NCBI GenBank assembly: GCA_963761115.1
Contig: CAVXFS010000003.1
Location: 1-64,000, forward strand
Origin: CAVXFS01 sp963761115
GTDB lineage: Bacteria > Pseudomonadota > Gammaproteobacteria > Burkholderiales > Gallionellaceae
Direction: 5' to 3'
Length of the DNA stretch: 64,000 nt
Under the pieces are notes generated by a model that saw only the letters and a program-made list of their open reading frames with translations, was not told the DNA's origin and ran no database searches. Below, one piece after another: positions 35,309 through 46,500 of this stretch. Positions within the stretch are counted from its first letter, which is position 1; every line of letters starts with the position of its first letter. A program made the translations under genes and the position numbers.

Positions 35309-37456
35309 ATGAGCGGCCCCCTGCTCAGCGAAAACTGGTACCGGGTCGCGCACCTGCGCCCGCATCTGCGCCCCCAGGTGAGCGTCAAGCGCCAGTTGTT
35401 CCGGCAGCAGAAATGGTATCAGTTGGTCGATAGCGGCAGCGGCCGGCGCCATCGGCTGAATCTGTCGGCCTACCGGTTCATTGGGCGGCTGAATGGCAAC
35501 TACACCGTCGCCGAAGTCTGGAACGAGCTGGTGCAACTTTACGGCGACGACACACTGACGCAGGATGAAGCGATACGCGTGCTCGGCCAGCTCAGCAATG
35601 CCGAGCTGCTGCAATGCCAGCTGACGCCGAACATCGAGGCGCTGTTCCGCGAGCACAAGCAACAGACCAAACGCAAGCGCCGGATGGAACTCAATCCGCT
35701 GGCGATACGCGTCAAGCTGTTCGACCCCTCGCGCTGGCTGCTGCACTTCGATGCATGGCTGACTATATTGTTTCGCCCGGCCAGCCTCCTGCTGTGGTCG
35801 ATCGTGGTGCTGCCGGCGGTATTGCTGGCTGCCGAACATTGGGCTGAACTGCACGAATTTGCCACCACCCATGTGCTGACCCCGCGCTATCTGATGATCG
35901 CCTGGCTGGCCTACCCGTTGATCAAATTCATCCACGAACTCGGCCATGCGCTGGCGGTCAGGCGCTGGGGCGGGCAAGTGCATGACGTCGGCTTTACCGC
36001 TTTCGTGCTGGTGCCCGTACCCTACGTGGACGCCTCCGCCGCGACCGGCTTTGCGCATCGTTCGCAGCGCGCGCTGGTGAGCGGCATCGGCATCATGGTC
36101 GAATTGTTCCTGGCCGCGCTGGCGCTGTATCTGTGGCTGAACGTGCAACCCGGACTGGTGCAGGACATCGCGTTCGTGGTGATGCTGATCGCCAGCGTAT
36201 CGACGCTGGTGTTCAATGGCAATCCGCTGTTGCGCTTCGACGGCTATCACCTGCTGTGCGACCTGCTGGAAATGCCCAACCTGGATGCGCGCAGCAAATC
36301 CTGGTGGCTCAACCTGCTGCAACGGAAATTGTTCAAGCGCGACCTGCCTGCACAACCGCTGGCCGCCGGCGAAGCAAAATGGATGGCGTCGTATGCGCCG
36401 CTGGCCTGGTTGTATCGCGTCTATATCGGTGTGCTGATCGCATTCTGGGCAAGTGAAAAATCCGCGTTGCTGGGCTTGCTCATCATCATCGCAGTGATCT
36501 TCTCGATGCTGCTGCGCCCGCTGAGATCGATGGCACAGGAAACCGAAAACCTGGTACAGGGACGCGCGCGTCAACGCGTCAAGCTGATGTTTGGCGGCGT
36601 TATCGCCGGCATCATCGTGCTGCTCACGTTGATCCCGGTGCCCTACGGCATCGTGGCGCCAGCCGTGGTATCGCTTCCCGACGAGGCGCAAGTCAGGGCC
36701 GGCGCCGATGGCTTTGTGACATCGATCAAGGTGAAGGACGGCGAGCGTGTGGTGCCGGGACAGGTGCTGGCGGTGCTCGACGACCCCGACCTGATCGCCA
36801 GCCAGATCGCCGCGCAAAGCCGCCTGATCGGGCTGAAAGCACAGCAGTACAGCGCGCTGGAAACTGATCGCCTGCAGGCGGTCAACCTGGGCGAGGCCAT
36901 CAACCATGCCGAAGCCGAAGCGGCCAGGCTGGATGTACAGGTCGGACAACTGCAGATACGCAGCCAGATCGCCGGCAAAATGGTGTTGGCGCACCAGGAT
37001 GACGTGCTGGGCACCTGGCTGAAGAAGGGACAACTGCTGGGCTATGTGCTCGGCTCCGGCGAGCTGATCGTGCGCGCCGTGGTGGCGCAGCAGGATGCGC
37101 CACAGATCATCCGGCATGTGCGCAACACCGCCATCCGACTGGACGAACATCCCGCCGACCTGCTCTCCGGCCAGATTCGCCGCTCCGTCCCGGCGGCGAC
37201 CTACCAGCTCCCCAGCGCGGCATTGGCGGACCGCAACGGCGGCGCGCTGGTCACCGACCCGGCCGACCCGGACCACCTGCGCACGCTGCAACCGGTGTTC
37301 CTGATCGATGTCGCACTGCCCGACAATCATCAACAGACCATCGGCGGACGCGCCCGGGTACGTTTCGGTTTCGGCATGCAACCGCTGGCATGGCAGTGGG
37401 CGCACCGGCTGGACCAATTGTTTCTGCAGCATCTCGACGGAGCCCAGCGCTCATGA
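35309..37456 (+). CDS. M50 (site-2-protease type) membrane metalloprotease fused to an HlyD-like domain
   Basis: This 715-residue protein has an N-terminal PqqD-like/winged part (LVDSGSGRRHRLNLSAYRFI, YTVAEVWNELVQLYGDDTLT). Several membrane segments include LIKFIHELGHALAVRRWGG, the M50 zinc motif His209-Glu-x-x-His213, and NGNPLLRFDGYHLLCDLLEM, with the second-metal-ligand Asp typical of S2P. After further helices (MLFGGV region near 430), a lipoyl/HlyD stretch follows (ADGFVTSIKVKDGERVVPGQ, VLAHQDDVLGTWLKKGQLLG). It may cleave or thread the substrate at the inner membrane and carry it into the periplasm. The start at 35309 follows the previous stop closely; its own stop overlaps the SecA-like start (ATGA). 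Confidence 0.85.
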   Translation: MSGPLLSENWYRVAHLRPHLRPQVSVKRQLFRQQKWYQLVDSGSGRRHRLNLSAYRFIGRLNGNYTVAEVWNELVQLYGDDTLTQDEAIRVLGQLSNAELLQCQLTPNIEALFREHKQQTKRKRRMELNPLAIRVKLFDPSRWLLHFDAWLTILFRPASLLLWSIVVLPAVLLAAEHWAELHEFATTHVLTPRYLMIAWLAYPLIKFIHELGHALAVRRWGGQVHDVGFTAFVLVPVPYVDASAATGFAHRSQRALVSGIGIMVELFLAALALYLWLNVQPGLVQDIAFVVMLIASVSTLVFNGNPLLRFDGYHLLCDLLEMPNLDARSKSWWLNLLQRKLFKRDLPAQPLAAGEAKWMASYAPLAWLYRVYIGVLIAFWASEKSALLGLLIIIAVIFSMLLRPLRSMAQETENLVQGRARQRVKLMFGGVIAGIIVLLTLIPVPYGIVAPAVVSLPDEAQVRAGADGFVTSIKVKDGERVVPGQVLAVLDDPDLIASQIAAQSRLIGLKAQQYSALETDRLQAVNLGEAINHAEAEAARLDVQVGQLQIRSQIAGKMVLAHQDDVLGTWLKKGQLLGYVLGSGELIVRAVVAQQDAPQIIRHVRNTAIRLDEHPADLLSGQIRRSVPAATYQLPSAALADRNGGALVTDPADPDHLRTLQPVFLIDVALPDNHQQTIGGRARVRFGFGMQPLAWQWAHRLDQLFLQHLDGAQRS

Positions 37457-39423
37457 GCGCCGCCAAGCTGCCGATGCCGGGCATCCTGCTGGGTGACTAT
37501 CCGGAAAAACGCGACGGCAACGGCGTCTCGCTGCCGGTGGCGCTGTTGTTGCGCGCGCTTGGCTTCTGGCGCGGACTGCAACTCACGCGCCACCAGCATT
37601 TCATCGCCGCTGTTCGAACCAGACAAGGTGCCTTCTCCGCCGAATCACGGCCTGCATTCCAGCTGCGCCTGCATCAGTTGCGCGCGCGCCTGAGCCGCGA
37701 CGGCTTTACCGATGCATTACTGGTCGACGCCTTTGCCAGCGTGGCGGTCGTGTCGGCACGGGAACTGGGCGTCACCCCGTATGACACGCAACTGATCGCA
37801 GCCCGCATCATGCTCGACAACCAGCTGGCGGAAATGGCCACCGGCGAAGGCAAGACGCTGGCAGCGGCGATCGCTGCCGCCACAGCCGCACTCGCCGGCG
37901 TGCCGGTGCATGTCATCACCTCCAACGACTACCTGGTCGAGCGCGATGCGCGCAGCTTGCTGCCGCTGTATCGCGCGCTGGGCCTGAGCGTGGGCGCGAT
38001 CCTGCCACAGATGGATGCGGCGGCGCGCAAGGCCGCCTACGCCTGCGACATCGCTTACTGCACGGCCAAGGAACTGGTGTTCGATTATCTGCGTGACGGG
38101 CTCAACCGGCCGCGCCGCAGCCAGCTGGAACAGCGCGCAGCCAGTCTTGCGCAGCGGGATAACCCGGCAACACTGTTGCGCGGCCTGTGCATGGCGATCA
38201 TCGACGAAGCCGACAGCGTGCTGATCGACGAAGCGCGCGTGCCGCTGGTGCTGTCGCGCGCCACCGAGACCAGCCCGGAGCAGACCGACTACCGGCAGGC
38301 ATGGGAACTATCGGCAGGTCTTGAGCCGGAGCGGGACTTCATGCTGGAGGCAATCTCACATGACGTCCGGTTGACCGCAGCGGGACGCACGTTGCTGCAC
38401 GAACTTGCTGCCGCAAACCCGGCCGGCTGGCTGACCGCCCGCCACTGCGAGGACACCGTCAAGACCGCACTGGTGGCGCGGCATGCGTTGCAGCAAAACC
38501 GGGATTACCTGGTCAGGGACGGCAAAATATTGCTCATCGACAGGAACACCGGCCGTACCGCAGATGGCCGCGCCTGGTCGCGCGGCCTGCACCAGCTGGT
38601 CGAGATCAAGGAAGCGTGCCTGCCGACCGCATCCACCACCACGCTGACGCAGATCACCTTCCAGCGCTTTTTCCCGCGCTATCTGCGGTTGGGCGGTATG
38701 AGCGGAACGATGACCGAGGTGCGCGGGGAATTGCTGCGGGTATATAGTATGGATGTGGCGCGCGTGCCATTGCGCCGCCCGAACCGGCGCATTGACATGG
38801 ATGCGAGCGTGTTCGAGAACCAGCAGCAGATGTGGCAGGCAACCGTCGCCCGTGTGCGCGCATTGCATGCGCAGGGCAGGCCGGTGCTGATCGGCAGCGA
38901 TTCGGTCACGGATTCGGAAACGTTGTCGCGCCACCTCGGTGCAGCAGGCCTGACGCATACCATACTGAACGCGCGCCAGGACCAGCAGGAGGCGCAATTG
39001 ATCGCGGCGGCAGGGAAACGCGGCGCCATCACCGTTGCCACCAACATGGCCGGACGCGGCACCGATATCACGCTAGAACCCGGCGTCGAGCAGCTGGGCG
39101 GGCTGCATGTGATCTCCTGCCAGCAGAATGCGGCGCGGCGCATCGACCGGCAATTGATGGGGCGTTGCGCGCGTCAGGGCGATGCCGGCAGCACCGAGCG
39201 CTTCATCTCGCTGGACGGCCACTTGCTTGGCGGACGCTGGCAAACGTATCTGGCGCACTGGCTGATGCAGTTCACCGCACGGCAGCGGGGCCGACTCGGA
39301 TCGATCGCGCTGCGACTGGGTCAACTGGCCGAGGAACGGCACCAGAGATTCGAACGCAGGATGCTGTTGCAACGCGACAAGGAACTGGCACGCTGGTTCA
39401 CGTTCAGCGGCACCGAAGATTAG
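37453..39423 (+). CDS. SecA-like ATPase, shortened (accessory, substrate-dedicated)
   Basis: The 656-residue protein follows SecA through its motor: LAEMATGEGKTLAAAIAAAT (Walker A, Lys134), VHVITSNDYLVERDARSLLP, CTAKELVFDYLRD, MAIIDEADSVLIDEARVPLV (Walker B, Asp251-Glu252), LIDRNTGRTADGRAWSRGLH, LGGMSGTMTEVRGELLRVYS, ITVATNMAGRGTDITLEPGV and QLMGRCARQGDAGSTERFIS. It then stops about 65 residues after ISLDGHLLG. The long scaffold/wing and zinc-tail part of housekeeping SecA (about 900 residues in E. coli) is missing, and the cross-linking domain is short. So it is a second, specialised SecA. Its location inside the operon with adaptors and the giant protein gives the likely cargo. Confidence 0.9.
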   Translation: MSAAKLPMPGILLGDYPEKRDGNGVSLPVALLLRALGFWRGLQLTRHQHFIAAVRTRQGAFSAESRPAFQLRLHQLRARLSRDGFTDALLVDAFASVAVVSARELGVTPYDTQLIAARIMLDNQLAEMATGEGKTLAAAIAAATAALAGVPVHVITSNDYLVERDARSLLPLYRALGLSVGAILPQMDAAARKAAYACDIAYCTAKELVFDYLRDGLNRPRRSQLEQRAASLAQRDNPATLLRGLCMAIIDEADSVLIDEARVPLVLSRATETSPEQTDYRQAWELSAGLEPERDFMLEAISHDVRLTAAGRTLLHELAAANPAGWLTARHCEDTVKTALVARHALQQNRDYLVRDGKILLIDRNTGRTADGRAWSRGLHQLVEIKEACLPTASTTTLTQITFQRFFPRYLRLGGMSGTMTEVRGELLRVYSMDVARVPLRRPNRRIDMDASVFENQQQMWQATVARVRALHAQGRPVLIGSDSVTDSETLSRHLGAAGLTHTILNARQDQQEAQLIAAAGKRGAITVATNMAGRGTDITLEPGVEQLGGLHVISCQQNAARRIDRQLMGRCARQGDAGSTERFISLDGHLLGGRWQTYLAHWLMQFTARQRGRLGSIALRLGQLAEERHQRFERRMLLQRDKELARWFTFSGTED

Positions 39424-39435
39424 GAGAGAACAGGC

Positions 39436-40509
39436 ATGAAAATATCCGCATCGCTCGCGCTGGTTGCCCTCACCGTGGTTGTCGCTGCCGACACCCTGGC
39501 GGAATCATCAACCGCAAACCCTGGCGTAACCAGGCAACCGCTCGGCTGTTTGATCCAGCCCGAACGGGTGGCCGAAGTCGGCAGCCCGGTGGTTGGCGTG
39601 ATCGAATCGATGCTGGTGGAAAGAGGAGACACGGTACGCAAGGGACAAGCCATTGCCATCCTGCAAAACGGCGTGGATCGTGCATCCCTGACGGTAGCCA
39701 ACCGGCGCGCGAAGGCCGAAGCCGACGTGAAGGCCGCCCGCGCGAACCTGATGTTCGCCAGGCAAAGTCTGGACCGCGCCCAGCTTCTGCATGCAAGGAA
39801 TTTCATCTCCAGCCAGGCGCTGGACCAGGGCAAGGCCGAAACCGAAGTCGCGCGGCAAAAACTGGCGCAGGCCGAGGAGCAGCAGCGCATCTGGTCGGAT
39901 GAAGTGGGCGTTGCCAAGGCACGACTGGAAGATCGAACCATACGCAGCCCGTTCGATGGCGTGATCGCCGAACGTTACCTCTCCGACGGAGAGCGTGTCG
40001 AGGTTCAACCGCTGGTCAGGGTCGCAAAGGTGGATCCATTGCGCGTCGAAGTGATCATGCCCGGCTCGCTGTACGGCAGCGTCGCGGCGGGATCGGTGGC
40101 GCAAGTCACGCCCGACATGGCGGGCGCCGCCGCCATCAACGCAAAGGTCACGCTGGTGGACAGGATCCTCGATGCGGCCAGCGGCACCTTCCGCGTGCGC
40201 CTCAGTTTGCCCAACCCGGGCGCCGGCATTCCCGCAGGGCTGCGCTGCAAGGTCGATTTCTCAGCTGGAGCAAAAGCGGACGCGCCCGCCGCGAACAAAT
40301 CAAGCACCGGCAGCGCACCGGATATTCGCCCCTCCGGCAAAAAAGTTGCGGACAAGAACCTGAAAGCCATCAGCCTCAACACCGGCTTCGCTGTAAAGAA
40401 CAGGTCAGGCGACCGCACCGGCGCAAGCAAGGTGCCGGTCAGGCTCAAACTGGACAGCAAGCTCTCGACTCCGGACCAGGACGGAGCGTTAACCCGTGAC
40501 GAGATCTGA
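39436..40509 (+). CDS. Periplasmic HlyD/RND-type adaptor protein
   Basis: This 357-residue protein has a signal peptide (ISASLALVALTVVVAADTLA). The lipoyl half-motifs are EVGSPVVGVIESMLVERGDT and TIRSPFDGVIAERYLSDGER, around a coiled coil (EADVKAARANLMFARQSLDR, AQLLHARNFISSQALDQGKA). The beta-barrel part is RVEVIMPGSLYGSVAAGSVA. It ends with a polar tail of about 80 residues. It would bridge inner-membrane parts and a TolC-type channel. AGGAGAG lies upstream, and the gene is 12 bases after the SecA-like stop and 12 before the giant gene. Confidence 0.88.
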   Translation: MKISASLALVALTVVVAADTLAESSTANPGVTRQPLGCLIQPERVAEVGSPVVGVIESMLVERGDTVRKGQAIAILQNGVDRASLTVANRRAKAEADVKAARANLMFARQSLDRAQLLHARNFISSQALDQGKAETEVARQKLAQAEEQQRIWSDEVGVAKARLEDRTIRSPFDGVIAERYLSDGERVEVQPLVRVAKVDPLRVEVIMPGSLYGSVAAGSVAQVTPDMAGAAAINAKVTLVDRILDAASGTFRVRLSLPNPGAGIPAGLRCKVDFSAGAKADAPAANKSSTGSAPDIRPSGKKVADKNLKAISLNTGFAVKNRSGDRTGASKVPVRLKLDSKLSTPDQDGALTRDEI

Positions 40510-40521
40510 GCAGAGACGATC

Positions 40522-43500
40522 ATGAAAACATCGGCATTGCCCAAGCGGCCCGCAGACCAACCCGTTATGACCCGCCGGAAAAATCCGGCAGGCCGCGATT
40601 GGTTGAAGCCGCTGACCAGCATGTGGCGCGCCATGTCTTCTTCCGCATCACATGACTGCGTGCCATTGGTGGAGGAACTCGAGCCGCGCCTGCTCTATTC
40701 CGCCGATTTCGCCACCAGCGGACTGCTGCTTGCCGGCGGCAGCCATGTCGTCGAACAGCGCGTGCTGGACACCGGCGGAGAATTCGTTCAGGCGCAGGCC
40801 AGTCAGGTCGACGCCACGCTGCAACAGCACGAACTGATCTTTATCGATTCCAGTGTGCCGGACATCGATGGGCTGCTTGCCGGACTGGACACCAATGGCA
40901 AGAACGTCGAGATCGTGATGCTGGATGCCAGCAAGGACGGCATCGAACAGATCAGCGCCGCCTTGTCCGGCCGCACCGATATCTCCGCGATCCACATCTT
41001 CTCGCACGGCAGCGACGGCGAGCTGCAACTCGGTTCCACCACGCTGGACAGCAGCCAGCTTGAGGCGCGCAGCACCGAGATCTCGCACTGGGGCGATGCC
41101 CTGACCGGCAACGGCGACATCCTGCTGTACGGTTGCGATGTGGCGGCTGACGCCAGCGGCGAAGCATTCGTGCAACGCCTGGCCGCGCTCACGCGCGCCG
41201 ATGTTTCCGCCAGCAGCAACCTGACCGGCAACGCCGCCCTGGGCGGCGACTGGGTGCTGGAATATCAGGTCGGCCAGGTGCAGGCCCCGACCGTGGCCTC
41301 TGCCTCGGCGCTGGCAGGCTGGCAGAATGATTTGCTTGCCTACTCGGTGACCAATACCAATGATTCGGGGCTGGGCTCCTTGCGCGAAGCCATCACGCTG
41401 GCCAACCTCCTGCCGGGCGCGGATAGCATCACCTTCAATATCGGCAGCGGCGTGCAAACCATCAGCCTTAACTCCGCCCTGCCGACGATCACCGGCCCGT
41501 TGACGATCGACGGCACCACCCAGGGCGGCTACGCCGGTGCGCCGCTGATCGTGCTGGACGGAACCAGTGCAGGCGGAAACGCGAACGGCCTGGTGCTCGG
41601 CGCCGGCAGCAGCGGCAGCACGATACAGGGCCTGGCGATCAACAACTTCAAGGGCTACGGCATTGCGGTGCACAGCAACAACAATGTCGTTGCCGGCAAT
41701 TACATCGGCCTGGCGGCCGATGGCCTGACTGCAGCCCAAAATCGCCTGGACGGTATCTACATCACCGGCGCCAACAATATCATCGGCGGCAGTACCGCGA
41801 GCGCGCGCAACGTCATTTCATCCAACGGTGACGATGGGATCAATATTGCCGGCGGCAATTTCAACACCATCCAGGGCAACCTGGTCGGACTGGCAGCAGA
41901 CGGAGTCACCGTCAGGGGCAATGGCACCGTCGGGATCTGGATAACCGGCGGCGCCAGCAATTCAAGCATCCTCGGCAATACCATTGCCGGACATACCAAT
42001 TATTCCGGCATCGAGGTCAACGGCACCTCGACCGGCACGGTCATCCAGGGCAACTACATCGGCACCAACGCCAGCGGGGCAACCACCCTGGCAAACGGCA
42101 TCGGCATCACGTTGTGGAATGGCGCCACCAACACCACGATAGGCGGCGTGAACCCGGGCGAAGGCAACACCATTGCCTACAACGCCACTGCCGGCATCGA
42201 CATCGAAGGGGCGACGACTGGCGATAACAGCATCCTGGGGAATTCCATTTATTCCAATACCGGACTGGGCATCGATCTGGGCGGGTTCAGCAATGGCGTC
42301 ACCGCAAACGATACCGGCGACGCAGACACCGGACCCAACGGCCTGCAGAACTTTCCATTGTTGAGCAGCGTCGTCTCCAGCGGCACGCAGATCACCCTGA
42401 CCGGCACCCTCAACAGTCTGGCCAATACAAACTACCGCATCGAATTCTTTGCCAGTGCTGGCGCCGACCCTTCCGGTTATGGGGAAGGCGCGCGTTACCT
42501 GGGTTTTGCCGATGTCCTGACCGATGCAAGCGGCAACGCAAGTTTCAGCACGACCATCAGCGCCCTGGTCTCGGCCGGCGAATCCATTTCCGCCACCGCT
42601 ACCCGAACCGATGGCAGCTACACCACTTTCTTTGCCACTTCGGAGTTCTCGAAGAGCACCACCCTGAACTTCGCCCCGGTACTCAATGGGGCGAACAACC
42701 TGAGCCCGATCAACGAGGATCCGGCAAGCAATTCCGGCACGCTGGTATCGGCGCTGATCAACACCTTTGCCAGCGACGTAAATGGCGGCACGCTTGGCAT
42801 CGCGGTCACAGCGGTCGACAACAGCAATGGCAGTTGGGAGTATTCGACCAATGGCGGCAGTTCATGGACTGCCTTTGGCGCGCCCAGCATGGGAAGCGCG
42901 CGCCTGCTGGCCGCCGATGCCAATACCCGCGTGCGCTTTGTCCCCAACCCGAACTGGAACGGCACGGTAAGCAATGGCCTGACTTTTTATGCATGGGACC
43001 AGACCAGTGGTACGGCCGGCGGCACGGCGATCCTGTCCCAGAATGTATTCGATAACTTCAACTCCGTTTCATACGGCAATAACAACGGCACTGCGTCCTG
43101 GTCCACTTCCTGGGTGGAATCCGACAGCGCCACCGGCGGCGCGGCCGGCGGCGAGATCCGGGTCGTGGCCGGCGGCAGCCTGCAGATGCGTGCGTCGATC
43201 AATGCCGACTCGATCTATCGCGAAGTCGATCTGACCGGCGCTTCTACTGCGACATTGAGCTTCAATTACGCGAGCACGCTGGGCGGTGCCGATCAGGTTG
43301 ACCTGCAAATCTCCAACGACGGCGGCAGCAGCTACACCACGCTGGCCAATTTCGGCAGTTCCTCCAACACAGGATCGGGCACGCTGTCTTTCGATATCGG
43401 CTCCTATATCTCCGCCAACACGCGCGTCAGGTTTGTCGTCGTCGGCACCGAAGACAACCTGTATCTGAATATCGACAACCTGCAGATCGCCTATGGCACG

Positions 43501-46500
43501 CCTTACACTGGCGGCAGCACGGCATTCAGCCTGGCGGCGGCCAGCAGCAGTATCGTGGTGACCGCGGTCAACGATGCGCCGGTACTAAACTTGCCGGCTA
43601 CCCAGCTCGCTACCGTCGATACGCCTGTTGTTTTTTCCACGGCTAATGGCAACCGGATCTCGGTCAGCGATGTGGATGCGGGAAACAATCCGGTCGAGAT
43701 CACGCTGGATATCAAAGAAGGGACGCTCACCCTGGGCAGCACCGCAGGGCTGACTTTCAGCACCGGCGATGGCACGGCCGACGGGAAAATGGTGTTTATC
43801 GGTACCCTTGCCGATATCAATGCAGCAATGGACGGCATGGTCTATACACCCAAGAGCAATTACGGCGGCAATGGCGCCAAGATCAACATCACGGCAAATG
43901 ACCTTGGCAACTCCGGTAGCGGCGGGGCACAAAAAGTTACCGGTACCATCGCCTTCAATTTCAAGAATGTTGCGCCGGTCGCTGTCGATGACACGTATAA
44001 CGCAGCGGAAAATGGGACACTGACCGTCACCGCGTCTGCCGGACTCCTCTCCAACGATAGAGACGCAAACCAGAATGCGCTGACCGCCGTTCTGGTTACA
44101 GGTCCGGCCAATGGGACGCTGGCGCTGGCCGCCGATGGCAGTTTCACTTATACCCCGAACACCAATTTCATCGGCATCGATTCCTTCACCTACAAAGCCA
44201 ACGACGGGTTGCTCGATTCCGGCGTTGCGACCGTCACCCTTGATGTGTATGCGGTCAACACTGCGCCGACGATCAGCGGCATCACCGCACTCACCAGCAT
44301 CAACGATACTGCCAGTGCCAGCCCGTTTTCTGGCGTAACGATAGCCGATGCGGACAGCCCGGCGCAGGTGCTGGCCGTGTCGATCACGCTGGACAGCGCA
44401 GCCAAGGGCACGCTGTCAAATCTGGGCGGCGGCACTTATGACGAGGCCACCGGCATCTACAGCTTCAGCGGCACCGCCACCGCTGCCACCACCGCCTTGC
44501 GCGGACTGGTGTTCACGCCGACCGCAAACCGTGTCGCGCCGGGCAGTACCGAATCCACCATTTTCACCTTGAGTGTCAGCGATAGCATCGCCGCCCCGGT
44601 CACCGATTCCAGCACTACCGTGACGACCACGTCGGTAAACGATGCGCCCACGATCAGCGGCATCACTGCACTCACCAGTATCGACGATACCGGAACCACG
44701 ACTCCGTTCTTCTCGGTGATCATCGACGACGTCGATAACCCGGCGCAGACCCAGACCGTGACCATCACGCTGGATACCGCAGCCAAGGGCACACTCTCCA
44801 ATCTGGGCGGCGGCAGCTACAATGCCGGCAGCGGCGTTTACAGCTTCAGCGGCACCGCTGCCGATGCCACCACCGCGGTGCGCGGGCTGGTGTTCACGCC
44901 CACCGCCAACCGCGTCGCGCCCGGCAGCACCGAATCGACCACCTTCACCCTGAGTGTCGATGATGGCGTCATCGCTACGCCGGTTACCGATAACAATACC
45001 GTGGTGGTAGCGACATCCGTCAACGATGCGCCGACCGGCAGCGCCACCGCGATCCTCACCGACGGTACCGAAGACACGGCCTACACTGTCAGCACAGCTG
45101 ACCTGCTCGCCGGCTTCAGCGATGTCGATGGCGACACAATGAGTGTGGCTAACCTGGTAGCCAGCGACGGCAGTGTCGTCGACAATCTCGACGGCACTTA
45201 CACCATCACCCCGAGTGCGAATTTCAACGGCGCTGTGACCCTGAACTACGACGTCATCGACGGCAACGGCGGCAGCATCGCCGCCAGCCAGAGCTATACG
45301 CTGGATGCCGTCAACGATGCGCCGACCGGCAGCGCCAGCGCGATCCTCGCCAACGGCACCGAGGATACCGCCTATACCGTCAGCGCCTCCGACCTGCTCG
45401 CCGGCTTCAGCGATGTGGACATCGCCACCAACGGCCAGGTGCTCAGCGTGTCCAGCCTGACCGCCAGCGATGGCAGCGTCGTCGACAATCTCGACGGCAC
45501 TTACACCATCACCCCGAGCGCGAATTTCAACGGCGCTGTGACCCTGAACTACAACGTCATCGACGGCAACGGCGGCAGCATCGCCGCCAGCCAGAGCTAT
45601 ACGCTGGCTGCCGTCAACGATGCGCCGACCGGCAGCGCCAGCGCGATCCTCGCCAACGGCACCGAAGACACCGCCTATACCGTCAGCGCCTCCGACCTGC
45701 TCGCCGGCTTCAGCGATGTGGACATCGCCACCAACGGCCAGGTGCTCAGCGTGTCCAGCCTGACCGCCAGCGATGGCAGCGTCGTCGACAATCTCGACGG
45801 CACTTACACCATCACCCCGAGCGCGAATTTCAACGGCGCTGTGACCCTGAACTACAACGTCATCGACGGCAACGGCGGCAGCATCGCCGCCAGCCAGAGC
45901 TATACGCTGGATGCCGTCAACGATGCGCCGACCGGCAGCGCCAGCGCGATCCTCGCCAACGGCACCGAAGACACCGCCTATACCGTCAGCGCCTCCGACC
46001 TGCTCGCCGGCTTCAGCGATGTGGATAGCGACACAACTGCAGTGTAGCTCCAGCCTGACCGCCAGCGATGGCAGCGTCGTCGACAATCTCGACGGCACTT
46101 ACACCATCACCCCGAGTGCGAATTTCAACGGCGCTGTGACCCTGAACTACGACGTTATCGACGGCAACGGTGGCAGCATCGCCGCCAGCCAGAGCTATAC
46201 GCTGGATGCCGTCAACGATGCGCCGACCGGCAGCGCCAGCGCGATCCTCGCCAACGGCACCGAGGATACCGCCTATACCGTCAGCGCCTCCGACCTGCTC
46301 GCCGGCTTCAGCGATGTGGACATCGCCACCAACGGCCAGGTGCTCAGCGTGTCCAGCCTGACCGCCAGCGATGGCAGCGTCGTCGACAATCTCGACGGCA
46401 CTTACACCATCACCCCGAGCGCGAATTTCAACGGCGCTGTGACCCTGAACTACAACGTCATCGACGGCAACGGCGGCAGCATCGCCGCCAGCCAGAGCTA

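Noticed and set aside
34991..37432. 813-codon minus-strand open frame opposite the M50-HlyD gene
   Set aside because: High GC makes long antisense frames. The plus strand carries clear protein motifs, and the antisense reading is rich in His, Gln and Arg without any motif.
33522..40509. Ordinary RND or ABC efflux pump operon
   Set aside because: No RND pump or ABC transporter gene is present. The only ATPase is SecA-like, and the adaptors flank a protease and a giant surface protein.
46020..46060. Phase-variation switch at the frameshift in the giant gene
   Set aside because: No homopolymer or short repeat lies at the break, so slipped-strand switching is unlikely. A sequence error or recombination scar fits better.
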